A stretch of 64,000 nt of DNA from Sulfolobus sp. S-194 (GTDB lineage Archaea; Thermoproteota; Thermoprotei_A; Sulfolobales; Sulfolobaceae): positions 992,001 to 1,056,000 of the forward strand of contig NZ_CP035730.1 in assembly GCF_012222305.1 (NCBI RefSeq). The letters run 5' to 3'. Below are positions 25,495 to 35,303 of the stretch, piece by piece. The translations under genes and the position numbers were made by a program. Position 1 is the stretch's first letter, and each line of letters starts with the position of its first letter. Below the pieces are notes generated by a model. It searched no databases and was not told the DNA's origin. It saw only the letters and a program-made list of their open reading frames with translations.

Positions 25495-27571
25495 TATTTA
25501 ATATCTCTTTAAGTTTATTATATACTTCACTAGCTGTGGGTCTATTTTCAGGGTTTACAAGATCTTTAATTAAATCTTTTACCCGTTGATCTACATCTTG
25601 AATTTCGAGCTTCATATAGTACTCCTTATATACTTCTTTTGCCTTCTGCAATATGGGTTTAGGATCTCCACCATTTGAATAAATTATAGAAGCTTCATTA
25701 AACAATTTAATCAGTTCTGGTGGATTAAAATCCTTCCTTGTTAGCATTTTATATATAGTGGCTCCTAACGAGTAAATATCCATTGATGGATCAGCTCCTT
25801 TTCCTTCAATTATTGCCTCTACTTGATCCACCGAACAATATTCTGGTGTATATTGAGACAATTTTTCGCCTATTTTTCTCGCAGATCCTAAATCACTAAC
25901 TTTTATTTTAATTTTTTTCTGTGTTAAATTATCTAAGACTTCTTTACCTGTTTTTCCCGGCAAAAATGAGAAGAGTATATTTGACGGCTTAATATCTAAA
26001 TGAACAAACCCAGCCTTATGAATATCTTCTAAGGCTTTCGCTACTTCTGAAGCCGTTAGTAAAACAATTTTCTCCCACTCATCAGAGTAGTATACGTTGT
26101 CATTTTGTATTAATTCCTTTACGCTCTTCCCTTCCATAAATTCCATGACCAAAATCGGTGGTTCATTTAAATAAGCTAAAACATCCCCGTCTTTAATTCT
26201 CTTTATTGCAGAAACATCAATAATAGCATCAATGAATCTCACAATGTTATCAGAATTTAATGAAAGTTCTCTCAGCTGTGAGTACTCGTTTATAAAATCA
26301 TAGTAACTCTCCACTACATTAGATGGCGGTATTAATATGGGAATTTTTATAGCATACTTCTTGTTATCCTTTTCACCAACAAGAACGTATGCAGAACCTC
26401 CTTTACCCAGATAATCTATAATTCTATAACCATGAATTTCCCTATCAAGCCAAATTTTTGGATCCCAATTATATTTTAATGATTCCATTCTGAGAACTTC
26501 TATTTCTTCCATCAATTTCATTAGTTTAGGTGATGGGGAAACACTTAGTGCTAGTCTTCCAATTCTTTCAGCTAATTCAATATCTTTCTCCTTTGCTATA
26601 CTAAGAAATGATATTATATCTCTTGAAGGTATTTTTTTAAGCTTCTCATAACAATCGGCAATCTTACGTAAATCACAAAGGGAGTAATTAATCTTATATG
26701 GTATAATTTCCGAGATTTTAACAAGGGCGTCGCAATTTCCTTTATCCACTATTTTTTGACAAAATGAATTTATATCTCCCCTATAGAAAGATAATAAGTT
26801 CCTTATTTGTTTTTCATCGACTTGATTCTCTAAAATAAATTTTTCTATCTCACTATCTGATAATAAAGATGAAGACACGATTGCTGATGAGGAGGAGTAC
26901 ATCAACGAAAAAGGCGGATTAAAATATAGAAAGAGAACTGAAATACAGAGAGATATCACAATTACTAGCGTGGTTATTATGCTGTATAAAGATTCTCTTT
27001 TCAAGTAAGAAAGCAATATAACAATAATATCGGCTGGGAGCATAAATTTAGACATACTTGCCATTTCATTAAGTACGGAGAATGAAACATCTACTTTTAT
27101 TAGAGAAATTGAGTACAAGAAAAAGATTTGAACTAAGAAGAAAGGTATTGCAATGGTGAATATTAAACTAGGGACGATCTTCTTTTTAATTATAAGTAAA
27201 ATAGAACCCAAAACTACAAATGAGAAAAAGTATAATGAAAAGGAATGAAGTAAAAAATAGAAAATTAAGGAAAATGGAAATGGAACAAATCTTAGAAAAT
27301 CAATTTTAATTGAGAGAATAGAAAGTAAAGTTATCACTAAAGCGAAAACTAAGAGTTGTATACTTATCTCTTTCATAAAGAATAATGGCAATATCACACT
27401 TCCTACAATTAGTGATAAACCTAGAATAAATGGAGAAGAAGAAATAGAAGTTGTGACTGCAAAAGATAATAAGGGAAGAAATTGTGATTCTATCCCGTTT
27501 TCTAGTATGAAATACGATATTACAGCTAAATTGCCTAAGGACAATAATCTGTTAAGCTTATAGTAATCCAC
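25466..27571 (-). CDS. Membrane-anchored Ser/Thr protein kinase
   Basis: In this 701-residue protein, residues 10-220 contain about seven hydrophobic helices. A helical linker spans 235-375, and a Hanks-type kinase domain lies at 382-690. Kinase motifs are GKGGSAYVL (389-397), the ATP Lys409 (YAIKI), Glu in the C-helix region (NEYSQLREL), HLDIKPSN (524-531) replacing HRD, and DLG (560-562) replacing DFG. EYCSVDQVEAIIEGK and MDIYSLGATIYKML follow. The altered HLD/DLG forms recur in the TPR kinase at 52926-54911 and are common in archaeal kinases. The linker may sense membrane or cell state. It is the first gene of a unit with PaREP1 and DUF72. Confidence 0.92.
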   Translation of the reverse strand: MDYYKLNRLLSLGNLAVISYFILENGIESQFLPLLSFAVTTSISSSPFILGLSLIVGSVILPLFFMKEISIQLLVFALVITLLSILSIKIDFLRFVPFPFSLIFYFLLHSFSLYFFSFVVLGSILLIIKKKIVPSLIFTIAIPFFLVQIFFLYSISLIKVDVSFSVLNEMASMSKFMLPADIIVILLSYLKRESLYSIITTLVIVISLCISVLFLYFNPPFSLMYSSSSAIVSSSLLSDSEIEKFILENQVDEKQIRNLLSFYRGDINSFCQKIVDKGNCDALVKISEIIPYKINYSLCDLRKIADCYEKLKKIPSRDIISFLSIAKEKDIELAERIGRLALSVSPSPKLMKLMEEIEVLRMESLKYNWDPKIWLDREIHGYRIIDYLGKGGSAYVLVGEKDNKKYAIKIPILIPPSNVVESYYDFINEYSQLRELSLNSDNIVRFIDAIIDVSAIKRIKDGDVLAYLNEPPILVMEFMEGKSVKELIQNDNVYYSDEWEKIVLLTASEVAKALEDIHKAGFVHLDIKPSNILFSFLPGKTGKEVLDNLTQKKIKIKVSDLGSARKIGEKLSQYTPEYCSVDQVEAIIEGKGADPSMDIYSLGATIYKMLTRKDFNPPELIKLFNEASIIYSNGGDPKPILQKAKEVYKEYYMKLEIQDVDQRVKDLIKDLVNPENRPTASEVYNKLKEILNNDERNSNSR

Positions 27572-27606
27572 ATATAAAATAAATTTGATTTTTTATTTAA
27601 AGCTTA

Positions 27607-29358
27607 TCAAGTCTTCAGATACTTATCAAACCACTCTAATTTTCTCTTTAACCTATCTATCATATTCTTAGGCTTCCCTCTTCTAGCGTGTTCATGACTA
27701 TCACCTTGGTATCTAACAAGCTCGGTAGGAACATTATTCATTTTTAGCGCAATAAAGAACTGTTCAGCTTGCTCAATAGGACATCTATAATCAATTTCTC
27801 CATGAATTAACATTGTAGGAGTTTTTACATTTTTTACATAATATATGGGTGACATCCTCATCAATTTCTCTATTCCATCTTTACTCCATGGGTCCTCAAT
27901 ACCTGCTTCAATCGCATTAAACCAAAAACCTATATCACTAGTACCACACATACTAACTAGATTCGATATACTCCTTTCGCTAATTGCTGCTGAGAAAATA
28001 TCCGTCTGAGTAACTATCCAGTTAGTCATATAACCGCCGTATGAACCTCCAGTAACACCAAATTTGTCGGTTAAATTAAATCTCTTTTTAACCTCATTGA
28101 CGAAGTTTAATAATTCTTTCATATCCCTTCCGCCCCAATCGCCAACACAGGCCTTAGCAAATTCTTCTCCATATCCTTGACTACCGCTGGGGTTAGCGTA
28201 AATTACATTGTAACCATTACTGGCAAAGAATTGAAACTCTATAAAATATGCATAACCATAAGCCATATGAGGACCTCCGTGAATAAAAAGAATTGTAGGG
28301 TTAGATGGATTTGTAATTATTGTCCAACCTTCAATATCTCCCTTTACTTCAATAGGTGAAAACCCCTTCACATTTGGATTAGGATCATAAATCTCACCGT
28401 TATAAGATAAAATTACGGGCTTTTCTGGTGTTGAATAGAAATAAGCCAGTTTACCTTCTTTAAAGTCAAAGCCTCTAACAGCCATTTTCCCTTCTGTTAG
28501 TTTTATAACCTTATCGGAGACAGAGTAAATCTGACTTTCTCCACCTACTTGGCCTAATGTTATTACCTGATCATCTTCATATACAATTCTCTCTCTAACA
28601 CCGTCGAATAGATCACTTAACACGTTACTCCCACATGTATTTCCACATAAGAAACTTTTCCCTTCTTCTGGGAAAATTATTTCTCTAACGGCCCAAGGAG
28701 TTTTTCCCTTTCTATGACCTAAATAAGCTATCTTTCCATCTTTGTTCATGGCTATAGCAGTAGCATTACCTTCTCCTTGTGTAATCCGCGTTAGCTCTCC
28801 AGTATTAATGTCAACTTCATAAATATCAGCTAAACCGTAATCGTCATTCTCTCTTGTTGCTGAAATAATAACCCTATTACCGTTTGTTGCAATATCAGTA
28901 ATATCAAAGTTTCCAGAAACAATTTTTCTCAACTCTTTGTTATACAAGAAGAGGGATTGCCTAGTCCAGAATAAACCTTTACCATCGAATCTATACTTTA
29001 ACTTATCGCTCACGAAATAGGTACTAGGTTTTACTTTCTCCTCTCCAATAATCAAAATTCCATTCTTATGAAATAGGTATTTGTGAATTTTACCTAAAGA
29101 GAGTATTTCTTCTGGTTCTCCGTAAGGTCTTTGTCTTATTAATTTAGCTTCTCTTCTACTTCCCTTTACATAATACAAAAAACCGTCATAATAAGAGGGT
29201 GAAGATTCATTACCGCCGAAAGTTATTCTCTGTTTATTTAAGTAAATGGCCGATTTGTATTTCTCGTTCTCAATCCACGTCTCTACATGAAGTAAGCCAA
29301 TTTCGTTCAATTTAACATCTGATATTAACCTTATTGAGTATGCCTCTTCTGGCGTCAT
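27607..29358 (-). CDS. S9 family serine peptidase (acylaminoacyl-peptidase-like)
   Basis: This 583-residue protein has an N-terminal beta-propeller-like region (residues 1-340) and an alpha/beta hydrolase domain (345-583). The nucleophile is the Ser in [14 protein letters not shown], the Asp lies near [19 protein letters not shown], and the His is in [29 protein letters not shown] is the oxyanion region. It cleaves peptides or acylated amino acids in the cytoplasm; no signal peptide is visible. It is divergent from the MFS gene with only 30 bases between the start codons. Confidence 0.93.
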   Translation of the reverse strand: MTPEEAYSIRLISDVKLNEIGLLHVETWIENEKYKSAIYLNKQRITFGGNESSPSYYDGFLYYVKGSRREAKLIRQRPYGEPEEILSLGKIHKYLFHKNGILIIGEEKVKPSTYFVSDKLKYRFDGKGLFWTRQSLFLYNKELRKIVSGNFDITDIATNGNRVIISATRENDDYGLADIYEVDINTGELTRITQGEGNATAIAMNKDGKIAYLGHRKGKTPWAVREIIFPEEGKSFLCGNTCGSNVLSDLFDGVRERIVYEDDQVITLGQVGGESQIYSVSDKVIKLTEGKMAVRGFDFKEGKLAYFYSTPEKPVILSYNGEIYDPNPNVKGFSPIEVKGDIEGWTIITNPSNPTILFIHGGPHMAYGYAYFIEFQFFASNGYNVIYANPSGSQGYGEEFAKACVGDWGGRDMKELLNFVNEVKKRFNLTDKFGVTGGSYGGYMTNWIVTQTDIFSAAISERSISNLVSMCGTSDIGFWFNAIEAGIEDPWSKDGIEKLMRMSPIYYVKNVKTPTMLIHGEIDYRCPIEQAEQFFIALKMNNVPTELVRYQGDSHEHARRGKPKNMIDRLKRKLEWFDKYLKT

Positions 29359-29388
29359 GCTTTTATATAGTTTTTCGTTTTTTTAAAT
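29359..29388. promoter_or_regulatory. Compact divergent promoter for the S9 peptidase and MFS transporter
   Basis: A TATA box TTTTATATAG (29361-29370) is 24 bases before the MFS ATG. A minus-strand TATA (TATTTAAAA, 29381-29389) is about 26 bases before the peptidase ATG and overlaps the first base of the MFS start codon. Both transcripts would be leaderless, and the two initiation complexes would share the same 30 bases. Confidence 0.7.
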
Positions 29389-30507
29389 ATGACTATTAAA
29401 AGGAGAGGCGAAGTATTAAAAATTTCATTTTCAGCTTTCTTCGCAGATTTAGGTTATCAAGCGGCTGTAGCATCTTTTCCTATAATCTTCGTCTTCTACT
29501 TCCACGCTCCAATTTTTCTATACGGTATTGCAGAAGCCTTAAACTACGGCGGGGGAAGTTTAATGTCTATCCTTGGAGGTTATTTAGCTGACAAATATGG
29601 AAGGAAACTAATAGCAGTAATTGGTAATGCGTTAATTATTATTCTGTCTTTTACTGGTCTTGCAGTAAATTACATAGAAGCCTTATTTTTATTTATGTTT
29701 GGTTGGTGGTTTAGGAATTTTAGAACTCCAGCTAGGAGGGCTATGCTTTCCGAAGTTACAGAAGAGAGTGAAAGAAAGGAGGCTTATGGTATCCTACACG
29801 CTTTAGATATTGCTGGTGCGACATTAGCTGTTGCATACTTAAGTATTGCATTATACTTTGGGATAAAAGCTACAGAGATTTTGATCTTTACCTCTATCCC
29901 GCTAATAATTTCTACTTTATTTTTAGTGTTTGTAAGAGCTGGCGGAAAAGGTATTCCGAGAAAGCCAAGTAAAGTTGCTTTAACTATTGTAATTTCTACT
30001 ATGTTCTTTGCTTTTACCCAATATAGTTTTGGATTCCCAATAATTACAACAGAAGAATTTACTAGAAAGTTCTACCTCGCAACATTAACGTATGGAGTAT
30101 TCCTAGCTTCATCTTCTTTATTTGGATATATATTTGGAAAAATAAAACTTGAAGAATTTAAAGGTTTAGCGTTCTTGGGATACCTTTTGGCCGGATTTAC
30201 TTCATTCGGATTTGCTTTTCTCTCCCCTCTAGGTATTATATCAATATATCCCTTATCTATAATAATGGGTATTGCTGTAGCATCTACAGAAACCTTTGAA
30301 CCAACAATAATTTCGAAACTATCGAGAGGCGAAACTGGTACAGCTATGGGTGCTTTATCTTTTGGAAGAAGTATTGGAGTTCTAATAGGGAATAGTATAA
30401 TGGGATTCCTTTATCAATACAGTTACTTTTACTCTTACATTTTTGCTGGGACAATGGGTATTATAGCATTCCTAATAGTCTTTACAGTCCTACTCAATAA
30501 AGGGTAG
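29389..30507 (+). CDS. MFS transporter
   Basis: This 372-residue major facilitator protein has about 11-12 helices. The loop 2-3 signature is visible as GGYLADKYGRKLIAVIG, with FRNFRTPARRAMLSEVTEESERKEAYG in the following loop, a pattern of archaeal MFS exporters. A second-half repeat carries FGRSIGVLIGNSIMGFLY. The substrate is unknown. It may share regulation with the divergent peptidase, for example exporting or importing peptides, but that is only suggested by location. Confidence 0.88.
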   Translation: MTIKRRGEVLKISFSAFFADLGYQAAVASFPIIFVFYFHAPIFLYGIAEALNYGGGSLMSILGGYLADKYGRKLIAVIGNALIIILSFTGLAVNYIEALFLFMFGWWFRNFRTPARRAMLSEVTEESERKEAYGILHALDIAGATLAVAYLSIALYFGIKATEILIFTSIPLIISTLFLVFVRAGGKGIPRKPSKVALTIVISTMFFAFTQYSFGFPIITTEEFTRKFYLATLTYGVFLASSSLFGYIFGKIKLEEFKGLAFLGYLLAGFTSFGFAFLSPLGIISIYPLSIIMGIAVASTETFEPTIISKLSRGETGTAMGALSFGRSIGVLIGNSIMGFLYQYSYFYSYIFAGTMGIIAFLIVFTVLLNKG

Positions 30508-30673
30508 AATCGATGATGATTACTTCTCCATGGAGTGTGAAGAATTAATGAATTAATAGTCCATGTGAAATAACAGTTGAAACAAATCTTAGGTATGCGA
30601 TATTTGTAATCTCTTAATAAGAAAAAAAGATAAAAAGTAAAGATTTTATAGTTTGTTACAAAGTGATAGTGTG

Positions 30674-30923
30674 ATGTCTGAAACTATTAGAGTATCAAAA
30701 GAGGTAAAAAAGAATTGTTAAAGATAATGGGAGAGCTCCAAATAGAAAGGGGAGAAAGAGTAGACTTTGATGATGTTATAGAATATTTGCTTTTGTTATA
30801 TAAAGGAAAAATCCTGAAATTTTAAGGAAAATAGTTGGTTTAGTACCTAACATATCACCTGAAGACGTAAAGGAAGAGAGGAGAAAAGAACTTGAGCATG
30901 AAAAAGAGAAGTATGGTATTTGA
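30674..30923 (+). pseudogene. vapB: VapB-type antitoxin gene with two single-base frameshifts
   Basis: In three frames joined in order the sequence reads SETIRVSKEVKK, then ELLKIMGELQIERGERVDFD and DVIEYLLLLYKGK, then NPEILRKIVGLVPNISPEDV and KEERRKELEHEKEKYGI. That is a normal VapB with an N-terminal ribbon-helix-helix and a C-terminal toxin-binding tail. The shifts fall in A runs (six As at 30706-30711 and five at 30807-30811), each one base short. The ATG at 30674 follows a TATA box (TTTTATA, 30645-30651) at the right distance. The end overlaps the vapC start. Confidence 0.75.
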
Positions 30924-31320
30924 TTCTGGAGTAGTTATAGATATTCTTTTAGGAAATAACGAAGGAAAGAAAATAGAAAGATTTATAGAAGAAAACTTAG
31001 ATGAAATTATTATAAACGAATTAAACCTAGAGGAAATTAAATATATAGTATGCAGAAAGAATAACATAGAGAAAGCTGAAGAAGTCGAAGTATTTTTAAA
31101 ATCAAGTGGATATTTTAATATATTTCCTCTTGCTAAGATAAGAGGAGAAATATATAGATTAAAATGTAAATATACAATATCTTTAGCAGATGCAAGTAGT
31201 ATTGCCACTGCTAAAATTCTAGGAATATCAGTATTATTTAGGAGATTATTTAGGAGAGAAAAGGAAATAGAGCCATTTAAAAAAGAGCTCAATGTGATCT
31301 TCACAGATGAACTAGTTTAG
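30898..31320 (+). CDS. vapC: VapC-like PIN-domain toxin
   Basis: This PIN ribonuclease of about 140 residues begins MKKRSMVFDSGVVIDILLGN. The first acidic residue is in VFDSG, Glu residues are in NELNLEEIKYIV, and the third acidic position is in YTISLADASSIATAK, with a final Asp at VIFTDEL. A TTG at 30892 is an alternative start. VapC toxins cut tRNA or rRNA and are held in check by VapB. Here the antitoxin gene just upstream is frameshifted while the toxin appears intact. The DSG in place of DTN/DAS at the first motif is unusual. Confidence 0.85.
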   Translation: MKKRSMVFDSGVVIDILLGNNEGKKIERFIEENLDEIIINELNLEEIKYIVCRKNNIEKAEEVEVFLKSSGYFNIFPLAKIRGEIYRLKCKYTISLADASSIATAKILGISVLFRRLFRREKEIEPFKKELNVIFTDELV

Positions 31321-31517
31321 AAGAGCAAGATTTTTCATTAAAAAGAGCATCTATAATTCTAGGTTAAGCTTCGTCGATTACTAAAAAGAAATGAAGTGAG
31401 AGATAAAAATCCAATCATATGCTACATATTGAATTAATATAAAAGCTATATCATTTATTATTAAGTTATAAATTCTGAGAAATATAACAAATAAGGAAAA
31501 TAAAGAAATTTATAAGA

Positions 31518-33497
31518 TTATTGACTTAATGATTTCTTAAATTCTTCTACTGCTTTCTTAATCTCATCCATTGATGCCTCATCTTCAAGAGTGGTTATAT
31601 CACCAGCACTTTGTCCCATCATAACAGCTTTTATTACTCTTCTCATTACTTTACCAGACCTAGTTTTAGGTAATTTATCTACGAAATGTACTTCTGGAGT
31701 TACTATTGCTCCCATATATTTCCTTACATGCTCTTGTATTTCTTTAGCTAATTGAGGTGAGGGCTGATAGCCTACCTTTAGTACAACGAATAGATGAACA
31801 GCTTCTCCTTTAACAGGATCTGGAATTCCTACAGCTGCAGCTTCAGCTACGGCTGGATGAGATGTTACTATTGATTCTACTTCTCCAGCACCAATTCTAT
31901 GAGCAGCAACTTTAATTGTCTCATCAGCTCTACCCATTACCCATATGTAACCATCTTCATCAATCATCGCATAATCTCCAGGATAATAGATTCCAGGGAA
32001 TTTACTGAAGTATGTTTTCTTTAACCTCTCATTACCTGGGTCATTCCACATACCTATCATCATCATTGGTGGGAACGGGGGTAACATAACTAAATAACCT
32101 CTTTCTCTAGGCTTAGTTTCTTTTCCTTCCTCATTAACTACAGTTACTTTATTACCGGGTAATGCAAAACCTACAGCTGGTCCAGACTTCATCGGTAAGT
32201 AAACCACTCCAGGAATATAACCAATATTAGGACCTCCGGTCTCAGTTTGCCACCACTGATGTGACATAAATACTTTTCCTCCTCCAACTACTTCTAATCC
32301 CCACTTCCATGGAGCATAATTCAATGGTTCACCGTTAGTTACAATTATTCTTAATGATGATAGATCATGCTGTTTTACGTAATCTTCACCGTATTTCATT
32401 AATGTTCTTATTGCAGTAGCCGAAGTACCAAATGTCGTCGCTCTATATTTCTCTACCATTTCTGCCCACTTATCTGGATAAGGATAATCTGGAGCACTCT
32501 CATAGATTACAATGCTCCTACCCATTACTAATGGTGAATATGTTATGTATGAGTGTCCTACAATCCAGCCAATGTCTGAAGTATTGAATAATACATCATT
32601 TTCTTGGCTTAATCCATAACTCCACAATAACATAACTGCTGTTCCTACTAGGTACCCGCCTGTACTGTGAACTATTCCCTTAGGTTTACCCGTTGTTCCA
32701 GAAGTATACAGAATGAATAGTGGTTCTGTAGCCTCAACAGGAACCGGTTCTATGTATTTATATTTTCCAACTTCGTCAAAGTACACATCTCTTCCTTCTT
32801 TGAAGGGGATTTCAGTACCCGTTCTCTTGTAAACTAAAACTTTTTGTACAGGATTTTTATCACCAAGAATGCTTAATGCTTCATCAACGGTTTTCTTTAA
32901 TTCTACAAGCTTTCCTCTTCTATAGTATGCATCAGCAGTAATTACAACTTTAGCCCCAGCATCCGAAATTCTGTCAGCTAATGCCTGTGCACCGAATCCA
33001 GCAAATACAACTGTGTGTATTGCACCTAATCTTGCAACAGCTAGCTTAGCAATTACTCCTTCTGGGGTTAAAGGCATGTAAATTGTTACTCTATCGCCCT
33101 TCTTTACTCCAAGTTCCCTTAACGCATTAGCCCATCTATTAACTTCGTAAAATAAGTCTTGATACGTAACTACTTTCTTTTCTCCTCTTTCACTTTCCCA
33201 AAATATTGCAGCTTTATATTTCCTAGGGGAATTTAAATGCCTGTCTATAGCATTGAAAGAAGCATTAAGTTTTCCCCCAACAAACCATTTTGTAAGTAAA
33301 CCCTCTTCTTGGACAAAAGCTTGTTTCCATGGTTCATACCATGTAATTAACTCTTCTGCTAGCTCTCCCCAGAATTTATCAGGCTCTTCAACGCTCTTTT
33401 TATATAAATATTTGTAGTATCTCATATTATAATCTGCTTTCTCCTCTAAGTTTTGTTCACCCAATTGTTGTAATTGTTCTGAGAGTTTTTCAGTCAT
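31518..33497 (-). CDS. acs: Acetyl-CoA synthetase (AMP-forming)
   Basis: This enzyme of about 660 residues converts acetate, ATP and CoA to acetyl-CoA. ATP-binding motif A3 is FILYTSGTTGKPKGIVHSTGG; SDIGWIVGHSYITYSPL, HQWWQTETGGPNIG and PGDYAMIDEDGYIWVMGRADE also match. The C-terminal PKTRSGKVMRR holds the catalytic lysine that is acetylated in many homologues. The first in-frame ATG is at 33524, but a TATA-like TTTAAATTA at 33513-33521 places transcription after it. I therefore start at MTEKLSEQ (33497). The gene is divergent from an MFS transporter. Confidence 0.95.
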   Translation of the reverse strand: MTEKLSEQLQQLGEQNLEEKADYNMRYYKYLYKKSVEEPDKFWGELAEELITWYEPWKQAFVQEEGLLTKWFVGGKLNASFNAIDRHLNSPRKYKAAIFWESERGEKKVVTYQDLFYEVNRWANALRELGVKKGDRVTIYMPLTPEGVIAKLAVARLGAIHTVVFAGFGAQALADRISDAGAKVVITADAYYRRGKLVELKKTVDEALSILGDKNPVQKVLVYKRTGTEIPFKEGRDVYFDEVGKYKYIEPVPVEATEPLFILYTSGTTGKPKGIVHSTGGYLVGTAVMLLWSYGLSQENDVLFNTSDIGWIVGHSYITYSPLVMGRSIVIYESAPDYPYPDKWAEMVEKYRATTFGTSATAIRTLMKYGEDYVKQHDLSSLRIIVTNGEPLNYAPWKWGLEVVGGGKVFMSHQWWQTETGGPNIGYIPGVVYLPMKSGPAVGFALPGNKVTVVNEEGKETKPRERGYLVMLPPFPPMMMIGMWNDPGNERLKKTYFSKFPGIYYPGDYAMIDEDGYIWVMGRADETIKVAAHRIGAGEVESIVTSHPAVAEAAAVGIPDPVKGEAVHLFVVLKVGYQPSPQLAKEIQEHVRKYMGAIVTPEVHFVDKLPKTRSGKVMRRVIKAVMMGQSAGDITTLEDEASMDEIKKAVEEFKKSLSQ

Positions 33498-33614
33498 ATC
33501 TATCAGTATAAGTAATTTAAACAAGCATAAAAATCTTTTACCCTAACTGTTAAGGTTATTATAAATAGAAAAAAATAAAAATAATCTTAAAAGGAAAGAA
33601 AAAATTTTTCATGC

Positions 33615-34622
33615 ATGAACAGTGAAGCTAGGTTAGCAAGCAGTTGGTTTATTTGGGGACTATCATACTATCTCTATTATCCTTTTGTCTCACTATTTGC
33701 TGTAAAATTTGTACAAGACGTCACTATCCTCTATTTAATATCTACAGCATTTGCAATTCCTATGCCACTTATTGGAAGTAAGTTGGCCAGAAAAATTGGT
33801 CTTGTAAAAACAATGATGTTAGGGGGTATACTCTCCGGAATAGGTCTCGTTCTTTTCTCTTTTTCAACATCTCTATCCTTTCTGATTATATCTTATGTAA
33901 TTGCCTCAACGTTCTTCATATCTTTACCCAGTTACTATTCCTACATGAATAACTTAGGTAAGGGAACTATTTCAAAGATCTGGGCAATCTCTATTATACC
34001 TTCTCTTTTTACTCCTTTTATAGGCGGAATAATTGCCTCAGTTCTTGGATTAAGGGCTGTTTTCCTTATAGGCGGAATCCTTATGACTTTGACTGCACTT
34101 CCTCTAATAAGCCTTAAAGAAATTCAAATTATAAAAGACTCTCTAGTCTTTGATGTAAAACTATTAATTCCTATAGTGGTTATTTTACCTATCGCATTAG
34201 CTTTTCCATTCATATACTTAGTCCTTAAACAAAATTATTCGATGAGTTATGAAAATATTGGTCTTATAGCTACTTTAGCTGAAATGATAGGCGCATTCTT
34301 TACTTTTTTATATTCTAAGTTTGCAAGGAGATTCTTTCTATCCCTTTACCTAGTTCTTTTCTCTCTGATATATCTCATTTACTTTAATCCAATGTTTGCA
34401 CTCTTTTTCGGACTTTGGGAAGCTATCATTCCGAGTGCTTTAGAGGAGAGCAAAGAGATAAGTCCAGAAGCATTTGGGATAATAAACTCATTTCAACAAG
34501 TAGGTTGGTTTATGGGTTATCTTTTTAGTTACCTTGAGTTTTCTATTAGAACTTCAATTTTAATTTCCTCATTAATTTCAGTTATTTTAGGTTTTATATT
34601 TCTCGTAATAAATAAACGTTAA
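33615..34622 (+). CDS. MFS-like transporter
   Basis: The 335 residues form about 10-11 helices with an MFS-type loop (GSKLARKIGLVKTMMLGG) after helix 2 and a similar repeat in the second half (YSKFARRFFLSLYLV). It is slightly short for the family. The substrate is unknown. It starts 117 bases from the acetyl-CoA synthetase start on the other strand, so joint control is possible. The 90 bases before the gene are AT-rich. Confidence 0.82.
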   Translation: MNSEARLASSWFIWGLSYYLYYPFVSLFAVKFVQDVTILYLISTAFAIPMPLIGSKLARKIGLVKTMMLGGILSGIGLVLFSFSTSLSFLIISYVIASTFFISLPSYYSYMNNLGKGTISKIWAISIIPSLFTPFIGGIIASVLGLRAVFLIGGILMTLTALPLISLKEIQIIKDSLVFDVKLLIPIVVILPIALAFPFIYLVLKQNYSMSYENIGLIATLAEMIGAFFTFLYSKFARRFFLSLYLVLFSLIYLIYFNPMFALFFGLWEAIIPSALEESKEISPEAFGIINSFQQVGWFMGYLFSYLEFSIRTSILISSLISVILGFIFLVINKR

Positions 34623-35303
34623 CATTTGGTTATCATTTAAATAAACTTTATACAATTAATGAATAAGTTTTTTCATGACGTTCATCTTATACTTCCGTGT
34701 TAATAAAACCTAACAAGATTAAAGAATAATAAATAAGAATTCAAATCTGTCTTTAAAAATTCATCTATATTAATTTAAAGTGTGAGGATAACTGAAGTAC
34801 TAGACAAGCTAAAGGGTAGAACTATCATTGAGGCTTCATGAATTTATATTCAACCTCTCGTCCTCATTCTCCCTTATCTGGCTCCCCACGCCTAGGTTAG
34901 GAAGGATACTTTTCCTGATTTATAATAATGTTTCTCTTTTTTGATCTCAGATTTCTAACAAATATGGATATTTGGTCTATATTTAAACAAGTATTCAGTA
35001 GCATTTACAATTAATATTGCTATACTTTTCTACAGTATATAGCTCCATGAACTGATTTACATCTTCAAATTCCACTTCCTTATGAGGATTATCGATTAGA
35101 ATTTCTAGCACATTTTAATTATCTTCAAGAGATATTAAACCTCTAGTTTAGCCTCCTTTTCCATAGACTTTTCAAACTCCATTAAATATAATGCAAAATA
35201 TCAATATTTAAAGATATTTACGAATTTACTTAAAGAAAATTGAATTCTAGTAAAAAATCATATATTTATAAAATAGAGAGTTTAGTTCTATTCTATATTA
35301 GTA
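34623..35303. other. Non-coding stretch with a GC-richer patch
   Basis: No complete gene is seen. A short frame at 34782-34841 starts VRITEVLDKLKGRTIIEAS and then stops, probably a gene stub. At about 34855-34916 the base composition becomes clearly richer in C and G (CTCCCTTATCTGGCTCCCCA) and ends with a small hairpin (AGGAA 34899-34903 with TTCCT 34912-34916). The patch may be the end of a lost insertion sequence. Confidence 0.4.

Noticed and set aside
30508-30560. Possible C/D box sRNA (GATGATGA near 30513)
   Set aside because: No D box (CTGA) at a suitable distance and no D'/C' pair.
30855-31304. 149-residue minus-strand frame opposite vapC
   Set aside because: The PIN-domain motifs on the plus strand account for the region.
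33541-33560. Possible inverted repeat CCCTAACTGTTAAGG between acs and the MFS gene
   Set aside because: The arms match only partly and are short, so it is within chance in AT-rich DNA.
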